Positions 6,086-14,637 of a DNA stretch of 30,985 nucleotides are shown here, piece after piece. Source of the DNA: an uncultured Muribaculum sp. (lineage in GTDB: Bacteria; Bacteroidota; Bacteroidia; Bacteroidales; Muribaculaceae); contig CAJTSK010000031.1 of NCBI GenBank assembly GCA_910578835.1, positions 1-30,985 on the forward strand, read 5' to 3'. The notes under the pieces are model-generated. The model had not been told where the DNA came from. It worked only from the letters and a program-made list of their open reading frames with translations, and did no database searches. The stretch's first letter is position 1; every line of letters starts with the position of its first letter. Made by a program: the position numbers and the translations under genes.

Positions 6086-6880
6086 ATGGCGACCAAGACA
6101 CCAGCCGAAGTAATCGACGCGGCGATGACCGCCGGACAAAACAAGTTGCGACTGCAAAAATCGCGCTACACCTCATTTATAATACTAACCATGCTCGCCG
6201 GAGTCTACATAGCCTTCGGTGGAACGCTCTCGCTTATCATAGGCTACGGATTTCCGGGTGTCACCGCCGACAACCCCGCGCTCCAGAAGCTGCTGAGCGG
6301 CGCGATGTTTCCTGTGGGGCTTATACTCGTGGTAGTGCTCGGAGCCGAACTCTTCACCGGCAACAACGCCCTGCTTATGCCCCCACTCATGGCAAAGAAA
6401 TGCTCCCTGCGCGACGTGCTTGTAAACTGGACACTCGTGTATCTGGGCAATTTCCTCGGCGCGATACTCTTTGTGCTCGTAATGGTATATTTCGTGGGGC
6501 TGACCGCCCCTGAGCCTTACCATTCGGCGATAATCGGCATCGCACAGGCTAAAGTGGCAATGCCCTGGCTCGTGGTACTGGTGAAAGGCATTGGCGCCAA
6601 CTGGTGTGTCTGTCTGGCGATATGGCTTGCCATGTCGGCTAAAAGCAGCGGAGCTAAAATGTTTGGCTGCTGGCTGCCGGTGATGGCGTTTGTCGCCCTG
6701 GGCTACGAACACTCGATTGCCAACATGTTTTTCATACCCTGTGGCATACTTGAAGGAGCCGACGTGACAGCATGGCAAATGGTATGGCGCAACCTTGTTC
6801 CCGCCACGATAGGCAATATCATCGGGGGCGCGTTGCTCGTGGGCTGTGTCCACACCTACCTACACCTGAAGAAAGCATAA
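6086..6880 (+). CDS. Formate/nitrite transporter (FNT) family channel
   Basis: 264 residues with six expected membrane helices. FNT proteins form pentamers that pass small monovalent anions such as formate, nitrite, acetate or hydrosulfide across the inner membrane. Visible landmarks are the AELFTGNNA loop at 88-95, KGIGANWCVCLAIWLA at 167-182 and GYEHSIANMFF at 206-216. The His at 209 matches the central pore histidine of FocA, so a proton-coupled channel is likely. The ion is not decided by sequence; formate is plausible in a fermenting anaerobe. The gene is 18 bp after the carbamoyltransferase gene and likely shares its transcript. Confidence 0.88.
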   Translation: MATKTPAEVIDAAMTAGQNKLRLQKSRYTSFIILTMLAGVYIAFGGTLSLIIGYGFPGVTADNPALQKLLSGAMFPVGLILVVVLGAELFTGNNALLMPPLMAKKCSLRDVLVNWTLVYLGNFLGAILFVLVMVYFVGLTAPEPYHSAIIGIAQAKVAMPWLVVLVKGIGANWCVCLAIWLAMSAKSSGAKMFGCWLPVMAFVALGYEHSIANMFFIPCGILEGADVTAWQMVWRNLVPATIGNIIGGALLVGCVHTYLHLKKA

Positions 6881-6918
6881 TAAACTCACTATAATCACAA
6901 CATAAAAACTATATTACA

Positions 6919-7359
6919 ATGAGCAATTGGTTTGAAACAAAAGTTCGTTACGAAAAAATGATGGAAAACGGTACACAAAAAAAAGTAAATGAGCCTTACA
7001 TGGTCGACGCCCTCAGCTTTACCGAGGCTGAAGCCCGCACCATAGAGGAGTTGACTCCTTTTATATCAGGCGAATTTTCCATCTCAGCCGTAAAGCGCAC
7101 CAATATTACTGAAATCTTCTGGAATGACGCCGCCGACAAGTGGTATCACGTGAAGGTCAATTTCATAACTCTCGACGAAAAGACAGCCGTAGAGAAAAAG
7201 ACCACCAGCCACATACTCGTAGCCGCCAACAATTTCCGCGAGGCTCTCGACAATTTCATGGAAGGCATGAAAGGCACCATGGCCGACTTCGAGGTGTCGT
7301 CAATCGCGGAGACAACGATTATGGATGTATTCAAGGCAAAATTGTCATCAGCAGAATAA
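6919..7359 (+). CDS. DUF4494 protein
   Basis: 146 residues, MSNWFETKVRYEKM to VFKAKLSSAE. The opening and the YMVDALSFTEAEAR segment match the DUF4494 family, small cytoplasmic proteins nearly confined to Bacteroidota, as recalled. No signal peptide or catalytic motif is seen; the pattern suggests a small alpha/beta fold. It lies 12 bp before the PLP-homeostasis gene yggS and is probably co-translated. The function is unknown; a role linked to pyridoxal phosphate or amino-acid metabolism is only guilt by association. Confidence 0.85.
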   Translation: MSNWFETKVRYEKMMENGTQKKVNEPYMVDALSFTEAEARTIEELTPFISGEFSISAVKRTNITEIFWNDAADKWYHVKVNFITLDEKTAVEKKTTSHILVAANNFREALDNFMEGMKGTMADFEVSSIAETTIMDVFKAKLSSAE

Positions 7360-7371
7360 GACTGACATAAA

Positions 7372-8043
7372 ATGAACGATATCAGACAGCGTATCGACGA
7401 GATTACTTCGACACTACCCGGGGGTGTAACCCTTGTGGCAGTGTCGAAATTTCATCCTGCCGCATCTATCATGGAAGCATATGACGCAGGACAACGCGTG
7501 TTTGGAGAGAGTCGCGCCACCGAGCTTGCGGAAAAAGCCGCCTCCCTCCCTGACGACATCACGTGGCACTTCATCGGTCATCTACAGACCAACAAGGTGC
7601 GTCTTGTCGTCCCCCACGCCAGCCTCATCCAGAGCGTCGATTCCGAACGTCTGCTCCGGTGTATCGACGCTGAAAGCCGCCGCATAGGCAAAACCACCGA
7701 CATACTTCTGCAACTCCATGTGGCGATGGAAGAAACAAAATATGGCTTTCTTCCCGACGAACTGACAGAGCTGCTCAGAGGCGGAATACTCGAAGAGTGC
7801 CCCAATGTGAGGGTGCGCGGTATCATGGGCATGGCAAGCAATGTCGACGACCTTTCGCGCATAGAAAGTGACTTCAAAGCCATCCGTGCCACCTTCGACC
7901 ACATCAAGGCAATGTCGCTCCCCGCGACCGGGGATTTTGACACAGTGAGCATGGGCATGAGCCACGACTACATGCTCGCGATAAGCTGCGGCAGCAACAT
8001 GGTGAGAATAGGCACCACGATATTCGGGGAAAGGGAATATTGA
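7372..8043 (+). CDS. yggS: YggS/PLPBP-family pyridoxal phosphate homeostasis protein
   Basis: 223 residues, single alanine-racemase-like barrel domain without the second domain of true racemases. Lys26 in LVAVSK is the expected PLP-binding residue. HFIGHLQTNK, GIMGMAS, SMGMSHDY and the phosphate-binding MVRIGTTIFGER motif are present. The family binds PLP and keeps vitamin B6 and amino-acid pools in balance; no enzymatic reaction is established. It is cytoplasmic. It follows the DUF4494 gene closely, and about 120 bp separate it from the transporter downstream. Confidence 0.92.
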   Translation: MNDIRQRIDEITSTLPGGVTLVAVSKFHPAASIMEAYDAGQRVFGESRATELAEKAASLPDDITWHFIGHLQTNKVRLVVPHASLIQSVDSERLLRCIDAESRRIGKTTDILLQLHVAMEETKYGFLPDELTELLRGGILEECPNVRVRGIMGMASNVDDLSRIESDFKAIRATFDHIKAMSLPATGDFDTVSMGMSHDYMLAISCGSNMVRIGTTIFGEREY

Positions 8044-8163
8044 ACCTAAGACATGTTTTTGAACATAACCCTATGCACTACTGAAAAAATTTCGCTAATT
8101 TTACCGAATTAACCAAAAATCGCTATTAAATCAAGAATCACTATTCAATAAAACGGATTTTAC

Positions 8164-9576
8164 ATGGTACAAAAAACACAATCCAACGGTAGAACGATTG
8201 CCATCATCGCGATGTTTTTCCTATTTGCGATGATTTCGTTCGTAACAAATCTTGCAGCCCCCATAGGCACTATATGGGGAAACACATTTGAAGGAAACAG
8301 CGTACTCGGCATGATGGGCAACATGATGAACTTCCTTGCCTATCTGTTTATGGGTATTCCTGCCGGAAATCTTCTCGTAAAAATCGGCTATAAAAAGACA
8401 GCTCTCTGGGCAATGGCAATCGGTGTCATCGGTCTATTTGTGCAGTATCTGTCAAGCCAGGCCGGCGCGCAGACCCCCCTGTTCACCATGCAGTCGGCCA
8501 TCGATGAAGGCGGCATGATGATAACCAAAGAGTTTACCGTATGCCTCAACTTCCTCATATATCTCCTCGGAGCGTTTATCTGCGGTTTCTGTGTATGTAT
8601 GCTCAACACCGTTGTCAACCCCATGCTCAACCTCCTCGGCGGTGGCGGCAACAAGGGTAACCAGCTTCTCCAGACAGGAGGTGCCCTTAACTCACTGTCG
8701 GGCACACTGACCCCATTCTTTGTGGGCGCGCTTATCGGACAGCTCACCAAGTCTACCACAATCCAGGCTGTCACCCCGCTCCTATTCATCGCGATGGGCG
8801 TGTTTGTAGCAGCATTCATCGTGATTTCATTTGTCGCAATCCCCGAACCCAACCTCTCCAAGGGCAACAAGAAAGTCAAATACAGCCACAGCCCGTGGAA
8901 CTTCCGTCACACTGTGCTCGGTGTAATCGGTATATTTATCTATGTAGGCATTGAAATAGGTATCCCCGGAACCCTCAATTTCTATCTCGCCGACCAAAAG
9001 GCATCGGGTGCGGGCGTAATCGGCGACGCATCAACCATAGCCGGCGCAATCGTGGCTGTCTACTGGCTGCTGATGCTCATCGGACGAAGCCTCAGCGGCG
9101 CCATAAGCGGCAAAGTGTCTACCCGCGCACAGCTTATAAGCGTGTCGGCTGTAGCCACACTTCTTGTGGTACTTGCGATATTCATCCCCAAGACCGCCAC
9201 AGTGCCGGTGCCCGAATTTGTTTACAGCGGCGTTAACGGCGAGCAGGCGATGGTGCCCGTAAGCGCCTACCTTCTCGTGATATGCGGTCTCTGCACCTCC
9301 GTAATGTGGGGCGGCATCTTCAACCTCGCCGTGGAAGGTCTCGGCAAATACACCGCACAGGCATCAGGAATCTTCATGATGATGGTTGTGGGCGGTGGCG
9401 TGCTCCCGCTGCTCCAGCAGTTTATCGCCAAGGAAGCAGGCTACATGACCAGCTACTGGCTTATCGTGGCATGTCTGCTCTACCTCCTCTTCTACGGACT
9501 TGTCGGCAGCAAGAATGTCAATACCGACATCCCCGTCGAGGAAGAACCCTCGGAAGAAGAGCAGCTATATCTCTAA
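8164..9576 (+). CDS. MFS sugar transporter (FucP/GluP-like)
   Basis: 470 residues with about 12 membrane helices. The subgroup is suggested by VVNPMLNLLGGGGNKGNQLLQTGGALNS near 150-180, which corresponds to the NPxxxLLG...QxxNSLG region of sugar/proton symporters such as FucP and GluP. The C-terminal tail is strongly acidic (EEEPSEEEQ). It probably imports a monosaccharide with protons; the sugar cannot be read from sequence. It stands 47 bp before transketolase, so uptake of a sugar entering the pentose phosphate pathway is a reasonable idea. The 120-bp upstream gap has two TCGCTA copies but no clear promoter. Confidence 0.82.
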   Translation: MVQKTQSNGRTIAIIAMFFLFAMISFVTNLAAPIGTIWGNTFEGNSVLGMMGNMMNFLAYLFMGIPAGNLLVKIGYKKTALWAMAIGVIGLFVQYLSSQAGAQTPLFTMQSAIDEGGMMITKEFTVCLNFLIYLLGAFICGFCVCMLNTVVNPMLNLLGGGGNKGNQLLQTGGALNSLSGTLTPFFVGALIGQLTKSTTIQAVTPLLFIAMGVFVAAFIVISFVAIPEPNLSKGNKKVKYSHSPWNFRHTVLGVIGIFIYVGIEIGIPGTLNFYLADQKASGAGVIGDASTIAGAIVAVYWLLMLIGRSLSGAISGKVSTRAQLISVSAVATLLVVLAIFIPKTATVPVPEFVYSGVNGEQAMVPVSAYLLVICGLCTSVMWGGIFNLAVEGLGKYTAQASGIFMMMVVGGGVLPLLQQFIAKEAGYMTSYWLIVACLLYLLFYGLVGSKNVNTDIPVEEEPSEEEQLYL

Positions 9577-9623
9577 ACTTCTAACTATACCTATACTTAA
9601 TTTATCTTTTTAACTTTTTATTT

Positions 9624-11654
9624 ATGGACAAAAACCTCATGACCCGTGCAGCCGACAATATCCGTGTATTGGCTGCCTCTATGGTGGAAAAAGCAAAATC
9701 AGGTCACCCCGGCGGTGCTATGGGTGGTGCCGACTTCGTAAATGTCCTGTACTCATCGTTTCTTGTAACGGATCCTGACAATCCTACATGGATTGCACGC
9801 GACCGCTTCTTCCTTGATCCCGGTCACATGTCACCGATGTTATATTCGGTACTTGCGCTCACCGGCAAATACACAATCGAGGAACTGAAGGAATTCCGTC
9901 AGTGGGGAAGCCCCACTCCCGGTCACCCCGAGCTACACCCCGAACGTGGCGTTGAAAACACCTCCGGTCCCCTTGGACAAGGTCACGTGATGGCGGTCGG
10001 CAGTGCTATCGCAGAGCGTTTCCTCCAGGCTCGCTTCGGTGACTGGATCGCTCACAAGACTTACGCATTTATTTCTGACGGTGGTATACAGGAAGAGATT
10101 TCACAAGGCGCAGGACGTCTTGCCGGATATCTTGGACTCCACAACCTTATAATGTTCTATGACAGCAACTCAATCCAGCTCTCTACCGAGACTGACGCCG
10201 TGACCACCGAGGACACAGCCGCCAAGTATCGTGCATGGCACTGGAATGTGATTGAGGTTGACGGAACCGACCCCATCGCGATGGCAGGCGCTCTTGAAGC
10301 TGCAATCGAAGAGAAGGAACGCCCCACTATCATAATCGGAAAGACTATCATGGGTCGTGGCGCTGTCACTGCCGAAGGCAAGTCTTACGAAGGCAAGTGT
10401 GACACTCACGGCAACCCGCTGAGCGCATCGGGCGCCGACTACACCAAGACCATGGAAAATCTTGGTGCCGACCCGGCCGACCCGTTCCACATCTGGGACG
10501 ACGTGAAGAAGCTTTACGAAGACCGCGCAGCGGCTCTTCGCGAAGAAGTCAAGGGACGTTATGCTGCTGAAAAAGCATGGCGCGAGGCTAATCCCGAGAA
10601 GGCAGCCGTGCTTGACGGATATCTCTCAGGCGAGCTTCCCGCTATCGACTGGAAGGGTATCGCCCACAAGCCGGGCATCGCTACCCGTCAGGCATCAGCC
10701 GACGTGCTCGCAGAGCTTGCCAAGAAGGTAGGCAACATGATATGTGCTTCTGCCGACCTTGCCAACTCTGACAAGACCGACGCATTCCTCAAGCAGACTC
10801 ATCCTCTCACCCACGGCGATTTCTCTGGCGCGTTCCTCCACTGCGGTGTGACTGAGCTTACCATGGCAGCCATCATGAACGGTATCGCCCTCCACGGCGG
10901 TCTTATCGGTGCATGCGGTACATTCTTCGTATTCTCTGACTATATGAAGCCCGCTGTACGTATGGCAGCCCTCATGGAACTTCCCGTGAAGTACATCTGG
11001 ACTCACGACGCATTCCGCGTAGGAGAAGACGGTCCTACTCACGAGCCTGTAGAGCAGGAAGCCCAGATACGTCTTATGGAAGAGCTCCGCAACTTCAAGG
11101 GACAGCCCAGCATGCTCGTGCTCCGTCCCGGTGATGCAGCAGAGACTTCTGTATGCTGGAAGATGGCGATGGAAAACACCAAGACTCCTACCGCTCTCAT
11201 TCTCAGCCGCCAGAACATTCCCGACCTGCCCGCAGCAAGCGGCGACCGCTACGAAGAGGCACTCGGTGCTGAAAAGGGCGGTTATGTAGTTGTTGACGCA
11301 GCCAACCCCGCTGTAACCCTTGTGGCAAACGGCTCGGAAGTATCTCTTCTTGTGGAAGTAGCCGGCATCCTCGCCAACGAAGGCATCTCGGCACGCGTGG
11401 TATCAGTGCCTTCAATCGGACTCTTTGAGTGCCAGCCCGAGGCTTACCGCAACAGCGTTATTCCCGCCGACGGTAAGGTATTCGGTTTGACTGCAGGTCT
11501 TCCCTCGACTCTCCGTGGCGTAGTAGGTCGCAACGGTGAAGTGTTTGGTCTCGACCACTTCGGTGCATCAGCTCCCTACAAGGTGCTCGACGAGAAATTC
11601 GGCTTTACTGCACCCGCAGTACTCGCCCAGGTCAAGGCATACCTCAACAAGTAA
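9624..11654 (+). CDS. tkt: Transketolase
   Basis: 676 residues, full length. Transketolase moves two-carbon ketol units between sugar phosphates in the pentose phosphate pathway with thiamine diphosphate and a divalent metal. SGHPGGAMGGADF near the N-terminus, the thiamine/metal region ISDGGIQEEISQGAG (about 152-166), and the pyrimidine-domain HDAFRVGEDGPTHEPVEQ (about 455-472) are intact. The DGG-x-QEE form is a variant of the usual GDG-x-QxE motif. Codon use looks optimised (strong bias to C-ending codons), consistent with high expression. It ends in a strong terminator 26 bp downstream. Confidence 0.95.
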   Translation: MDKNLMTRAADNIRVLAASMVEKAKSGHPGGAMGGADFVNVLYSSFLVTDPDNPTWIARDRFFLDPGHMSPMLYSVLALTGKYTIEELKEFRQWGSPTPGHPELHPERGVENTSGPLGQGHVMAVGSAIAERFLQARFGDWIAHKTYAFISDGGIQEEISQGAGRLAGYLGLHNLIMFYDSNSIQLSTETDAVTTEDTAAKYRAWHWNVIEVDGTDPIAMAGALEAAIEEKERPTIIIGKTIMGRGAVTAEGKSYEGKCDTHGNPLSASGADYTKTMENLGADPADPFHIWDDVKKLYEDRAAALREEVKGRYAAEKAWREANPEKAAVLDGYLSGELPAIDWKGIAHKPGIATRQASADVLAELAKKVGNMICASADLANSDKTDAFLKQTHPLTHGDFSGAFLHCGVTELTMAAIMNGIALHGGLIGACGTFFVFSDYMKPAVRMAALMELPVKYIWTHDAFRVGEDGPTHEPVEQEAQIRLMEELRNFKGQPSMLVLRPGDAAETSVCWKMAMENTKTPTALILSRQNIPDLPAASGDRYEEALGAEKGGYVVVDAANPAVTLVANGSEVSLLVEVAGILANEGISARVVSVPSIGLFECQPEAYRNSVIPADGKVFGLTAGLPSTLRGVVGRNGEVFGLDHFGASAPYKVLDEKFGFTAPAVLAQVKAYLNK

Positions 11655-11679
11655 GCAAACACAACAATCTTCAATAACA

Positions 11680-11720
11680 AGACCGGGTGCTGTCAGTCAC
11701 GACAACACCCGGTCTTTATT
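11680..11720 (+). terminator. Terminator after transketolase
   Basis: AGACCGGGTG (11680-11689) pairs with CACCCGGTCT (11706-11715), continuing through TGTC/GACA across single bulges, and is followed by TTATTTAT. It lies 26 bp past the tkt stop. Confidence 0.8.
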
Positions 11721-11841
11721 TATAGCCGATATCCCTAAATATTTAATAAGCGATATGGCTCATGAATCAAAAAAACAGGAGGCTATTTCAGCCTTCGACA
11801 CTTTCGGCAAACGATTTCGGCACACAAATTTCGGGCAGATA

Positions 11842-11872
11842 TTGCACAGATGGAGAAAAAGTTGTAACTTTG
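11842..11872 (+). promoter_or_regulatory. Sigma-ABfr promoter of the rpsF operon
   Basis: TTG at 11842-11844, 20 bp, then TAACTTTG at 11865-11872, a full match to the Bacteroides housekeeping pattern. Transcription should begin near 11878-11880, about 33 bp before the rpsF start. Confidence 0.8.
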
Positions 11873-11911
11873 CAGCGTTTTTAACACATTATTAAATAAT
11901 TATTATTCACA

Positions 11912-12283
11912 ATGAATCATTACGAAACCGTTTTCATTTTAACTCCCGTTTTGTCTGATGCTCAGATGAAGGAAGCGGTAGACAAGTTCACCGGCGTAAT
12001 CAAAGCCAATGGTGGAGCTATTGTCAACGAAGAAAACTGGGGACTCCGCAAGCTTGCTTACCCCATCCAGAAAAAGTCAACCGGCTTCTACACTCTCGTA
12101 GAGTTTGACGCAACTCCCGACACCATCAAGAAACTCGAAATCCAGTTCCGTCGTGACGAGCGTGTGCTTCGTTTCTTGACATTCCGTCTTGACAAGTATG
12201 CTCACGAGTATGCAATCAAGCGTCGCAGCCTTAAGGGTGCAAAACAGAATCAAACAACCGAAACAGAAGTAAAGGAGGACTAA
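11912..12283 (+). CDS. rpsF: 30S ribosomal protein S6
   Basis: 123 residues. MNHYETVFILTPVLSD and GLRKLAYPIQKKSTGFY are characteristic of S6, which sits on the 30S platform paired with S18 on 16S rRNA. The C-terminal tail (KGAKQNQTTETEVKED) is polar and acidic, as is common for the family. It is first in the rpsF-rpsR-rplI operon, 3 bp before rpsR. S6-S18 operons are often autoregulated through an mRNA leader; the 5' region here is too short and AT-rich to show such a site. Confidence 0.97.
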   Translation: MNHYETVFILTPVLSDAQMKEAVDKFTGVIKANGGAIVNEENWGLRKLAYPIQKKSTGFYTLVEFDATPDTIKKLEIQFRRDERVLRFLTFRLDKYAHEYAIKRRSLKGAKQNQTTETEVKED

Positions 12284-12286
12284 ATC

Positions 12287-12556
12287 ATGGCACAGGCACA
12301 ATCAGAAATTCGCTATCTCACTCCGCTGTCAGTGGATGTAAAGAAGAAGAAATATTGTCGCTTTAAGAGAAGTGGCATCAAGTATATCGACTACAAGGAT
12401 CCTGAATTCCTCAAGAAGTTCCTCAACGAGCAGGGCAAGATTCTTCCCCGTCGCATCACCGGTACTTCACTCAAATTCCAGCGTCGTGTAGCTCAGGCTG
12501 TTAAACGTGCACGTCACCTTGCACTCCTCCCCTACGTGACCGACTTGATGAAATAA
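12287..12556 (+). CDS. rpsR: 30S ribosomal protein S18
   Basis: 89 residues. The conserved core GIKYIDYKDPEFLKKFL, ILPRRITGTSLKFQRRV and AVKRARHLALLPYV is intact. S18 binds S6 and 16S rRNA. Only one cysteine (KKYCRF) is visible, so this is the zinc-free form. It is second in the operon, with rplI 25 bp downstream. Confidence 0.97.
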   Translation: MAQAQSEIRYLTPLSVDVKKKKYCRFKRSGIKYIDYKDPEFLKKFLNEQGKILPRRITGTSLKFQRRVAQAVKRARHLALLPYVTDLMK

Positions 12557-12581
12557 TCTTAACAATAGAGACAATTACATT

Positions 12582-13034
12582 ATGAAAATTATATTGAAAG
12601 AAGACATCTCCGGTCTGGGTTACAAGGACGATGTTGTTGAAGTAAAAAACGGCTACGGCCGCAACTACCTTATTCCTCAGGGCAAGGCAGTGATCGCTTC
12701 TGAGTCGGCTCTCAAGGTACTCGCCGAAAATCAGCGCCAGCGCGCCCATAAGCTCGCCAAAATCAAGGCTGATGCAGAAGCTGCCGCCAAGGCTCTTGAA
12801 AACGTGGCTCTTACCATCTCTGCTAAGACCAGCGAGGCAGGCACAATCTTCGGCTCTGTCAACGCAGCCACTATTTCTGAGGCTCTCGAAAAGCTCGGAC
12901 ACAATGTTGACCGCAAGCTCATCACTCTCAAGGAGAACATCAAGGAGCCCGGAAAATACAACTGCACAGTTACTTTCCACAAGGAAGTAAGCATCGAGCT
13001 CCCCTTCGAGGTTGTAGCTGAAGCAGCTGAATAA
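12582..13034 (+). CDS. rplI: 50S ribosomal protein L9
   Basis: 150 residues. MKIILKEDISGLGYKDDVVEVKNGYGRNYLIPQGKA is the L9 N-terminal rRNA-binding domain; a long charged helix (about 45-75) and the C-terminal domain follow. L9 binds 23S rRNA near the L1 stalk and helps keep reading frame. Last gene of the operon; a terminator follows at 13061. Confidence 0.97.
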   Translation: MKIILKEDISGLGYKDDVVEVKNGYGRNYLIPQGKAVIASESALKVLAENQRQRAHKLAKIKADAEAAAKALENVALTISAKTSEAGTIFGSVNAATISEALEKLGHNVDRKLITLKENIKEPGKYNCTVTFHKEVSIELPFEVVAEAAE

Positions 13035-13060
13035 TTCCCGCATATTCCCTACAAATATAG

Positions 13061-13097
13061 AAAAATGCCGTGTCAGAAATGACATGGCATTTTTTTG
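13061..13097 (+). terminator. Terminator of the rpsF-rpsR-rplI operon
   Basis: AAAAATGCCGTGTCA (13061-13075) and TGACATGGCATTTTT (13080-13094) pair with one G-U, around a GAAA tetraloop, and run into further Ts. Confidence 0.85.
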
Positions 13098-13128
13098 TTG
13101 GCAATGTCACTCTTTTTTGCTAACTTAG
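13098..13128 (+). promoter_or_regulatory. Candidate sigma-ABfr promoter of the cardiolipin synthase gene
   Basis: TTG at 13098-13100, exactly 20 bp, then TAACTTAG at 13121-13128 (one base off TAnnTTTG). It starts directly where the upstream terminator ends. A small GCCGGC-AAA-GCCGGT hairpin (13133-13147) lies in the short leader. Confidence 0.55.
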
Positions 13129-13157
13129 GGGCGCCGGCAAAGCCGGTATAGGGGTCT

Positions 13158-14576
13158 ATGGCTTGGTACAACATTTTACTATTATTGGCATATGCCGGCA
13201 CCATCATAAGCCTTGTGGCGGTAGTGTTGTCGGAAAACCGCAATCCGGTGAAATCACTCGCATGGATTACGGTGTTGCTGATGGTGCCCGTATTTGGCGT
13301 GGTACTCTACATCTTTTTCGGCAGAAGCCTGAAAAACACCCGCATGATTACGCGACGCAACCGCAGGAGACTGCGTAAACGCGAGTCATTCCGTAGCGTC
13401 GACGTAACGCGCCTTCCACTCTCCACCGCGAGCCGACAGCAGATTAAAATGGCAAAGACCATAACCGGCTCAATCTATTATCCCGGCAACAAAGTAGAGA
13501 TATTTACCGACGGACACGCAAAATTTGACGCACTTCTTGCCGACATTGAAAATGCACACGAATATATCCACCTGCAATATTATATCTTCACCGACGACAA
13601 CATAGGCAGCCGCGTAGCAGAGGCTCTGATAAAAAAAGCCGGTGAAGGAGTAAAGGTGAGGGTAATCTATGACCATATCGGTTCAATCAACACTAAATCA
13701 AAATTTTTCAAGCGCATGACCGATGCCGGCATCGCCGTATTCCCGTTTTTCAGGGTCACGTTTCCGGTATTCGCAACACGCATAAATTGGCGCAACCACC
13801 GCAAGATAGCCATAATAGACGGAAAGACAGGCTACATAGGCGGCATGAACATAGCCGACCGCTATATCAACGGTGTAGCTTACGGCAACTGGCGCGACAC
13901 CCACCTGCGTATCACCGGACCCGCAGTAGGAGGACTTCAGTACTCCTTTGCCATCGACTGGAACTTCATGGGTCAGCCACTTCTGGAAGAGCGCGCCGAC
14001 ACATCAATACGCAATGAGCCGCCGTTCACCGCCGGAATACAGATGATGACAAGCGGTCCCACGAGCACATGGAGCAATATCGCCATGATATTCCAGAAAG
14101 CAATCGCCAACGCGAAGCGCTGCGTATTTGTGCAGACACCCTACTTCCTGCCGACAGAGAGCCTTCTCCGTACCCTCCAGGCTGTGGCGCTCGCCAAAGT
14201 CGATGTGCGCATAATGCTGCCGGCAAAAAGCGACTCCGCCATCCTCACCTTCGCCTCGCGCAGCTACATCCACGAGTGTCTGCTCGCCGGCATAAAGGTG
14301 TATCTATATGAAGGCGGGATGTTGCATGCCAAGACCGTGCTGGTCGACGACGAGTTTGTATCGGTAGGCTCCACCAACTTCGACTTCCGCAGCTTTGAGC
14401 ACAATTTCGAGAGCAACGTGTTTATCTATTCCCCGGAAATCAACCACCAGATGCGCCAGATATTTCTCGACGACCTTGCACAGAGTGTGCGCATCAGTCC
14501 GGCCGAGTGGAGCAAGCGTCCCAAATGGGAGAAAATCAAGGAATCGATATTCCGCTTGCTCAGTCCGGTGTTGTGA
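13158..14576 (+). CDS. cls: Cardiolipin synthase (phospholipase D family)
   Basis: 472 residues. Two N-terminal membrane helices (about 3-20 and 35-52) are followed by two phospholipase D HKD motifs: NHRKIAIIDG with His214, Lys216 and Asp221, and HAKTVLVDD with His390, Lys392 and Asp397. Both are complete, so the enzyme should join two phosphatidylglycerols into cardiolipin plus glycerol at the inner membrane. Length and layout match the ClsA type. It has its own likely promoter, directly after the ribosomal operon terminator. Two DUF4230 envelope genes follow. Confidence 0.93.
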   Translation: MAWYNILLLLAYAGTIISLVAVVLSENRNPVKSLAWITVLLMVPVFGVVLYIFFGRSLKNTRMITRRNRRRLRKRESFRSVDVTRLPLSTASRQQIKMAKTITGSIYYPGNKVEIFTDGHAKFDALLADIENAHEYIHLQYYIFTDDNIGSRVAEALIKKAGEGVKVRVIYDHIGSINTKSKFFKRMTDAGIAVFPFFRVTFPVFATRINWRNHRKIAIIDGKTGYIGGMNIADRYINGVAYGNWRDTHLRITGPAVGGLQYSFAIDWNFMGQPLLEERADTSIRNEPPFTAGIQMMTSGPTSTWSNIAMIFQKAIANAKRCVFVQTPYFLPTESLLRTLQAVALAKVDVRIMLPAKSDSAILTFASRSYIHECLLAGIKVYLYEGGMLHAKTVLVDDEFVSVGSTNFDFRSFEHNFESNVFIYSPEINHQMRQIFLDDLAQSVRISPAEWSKRPKWEKIKESIFRLLSPVL

Positions 14577-14602
14577 CGCAATATCTTCTTGCCGCCCCAC
14601 GT

Positions 14603-14618
14603 TTATTCTATAGAATAA
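14603..14618. promoter_or_regulatory. 16-bp perfect palindrome, possible operator
   Basis: TTATTCTATAGAATAA is its own reverse complement. It lies 20 bp before the start of the first DUF4230 gene and 27 bp past cls. Too AT-rich and without a T-run to be a terminator, it looks like a dimeric repressor site. No regulator is encoded nearby. Confidence 0.4.
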
Positions 14619-14637
14619 CCGATTATATTAACGACCT

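Noticed and set aside
6185..6853. 222-codon minus-strand frame opposite the FNT gene
   Set aside because: Histidine/glutamine-rich shadow of a membrane protein gene.
11536..11895. 119-codon frame after transketolase
   Set aside because: It lies within tkt in another frame, then runs through the terminator and the rpsF promoter.
12501..13085. 194-codon minus-strand frame across rplI
   Set aside because: Mirror of the ribosomal genes; valine/phenylalanine/serine-rich shadow.
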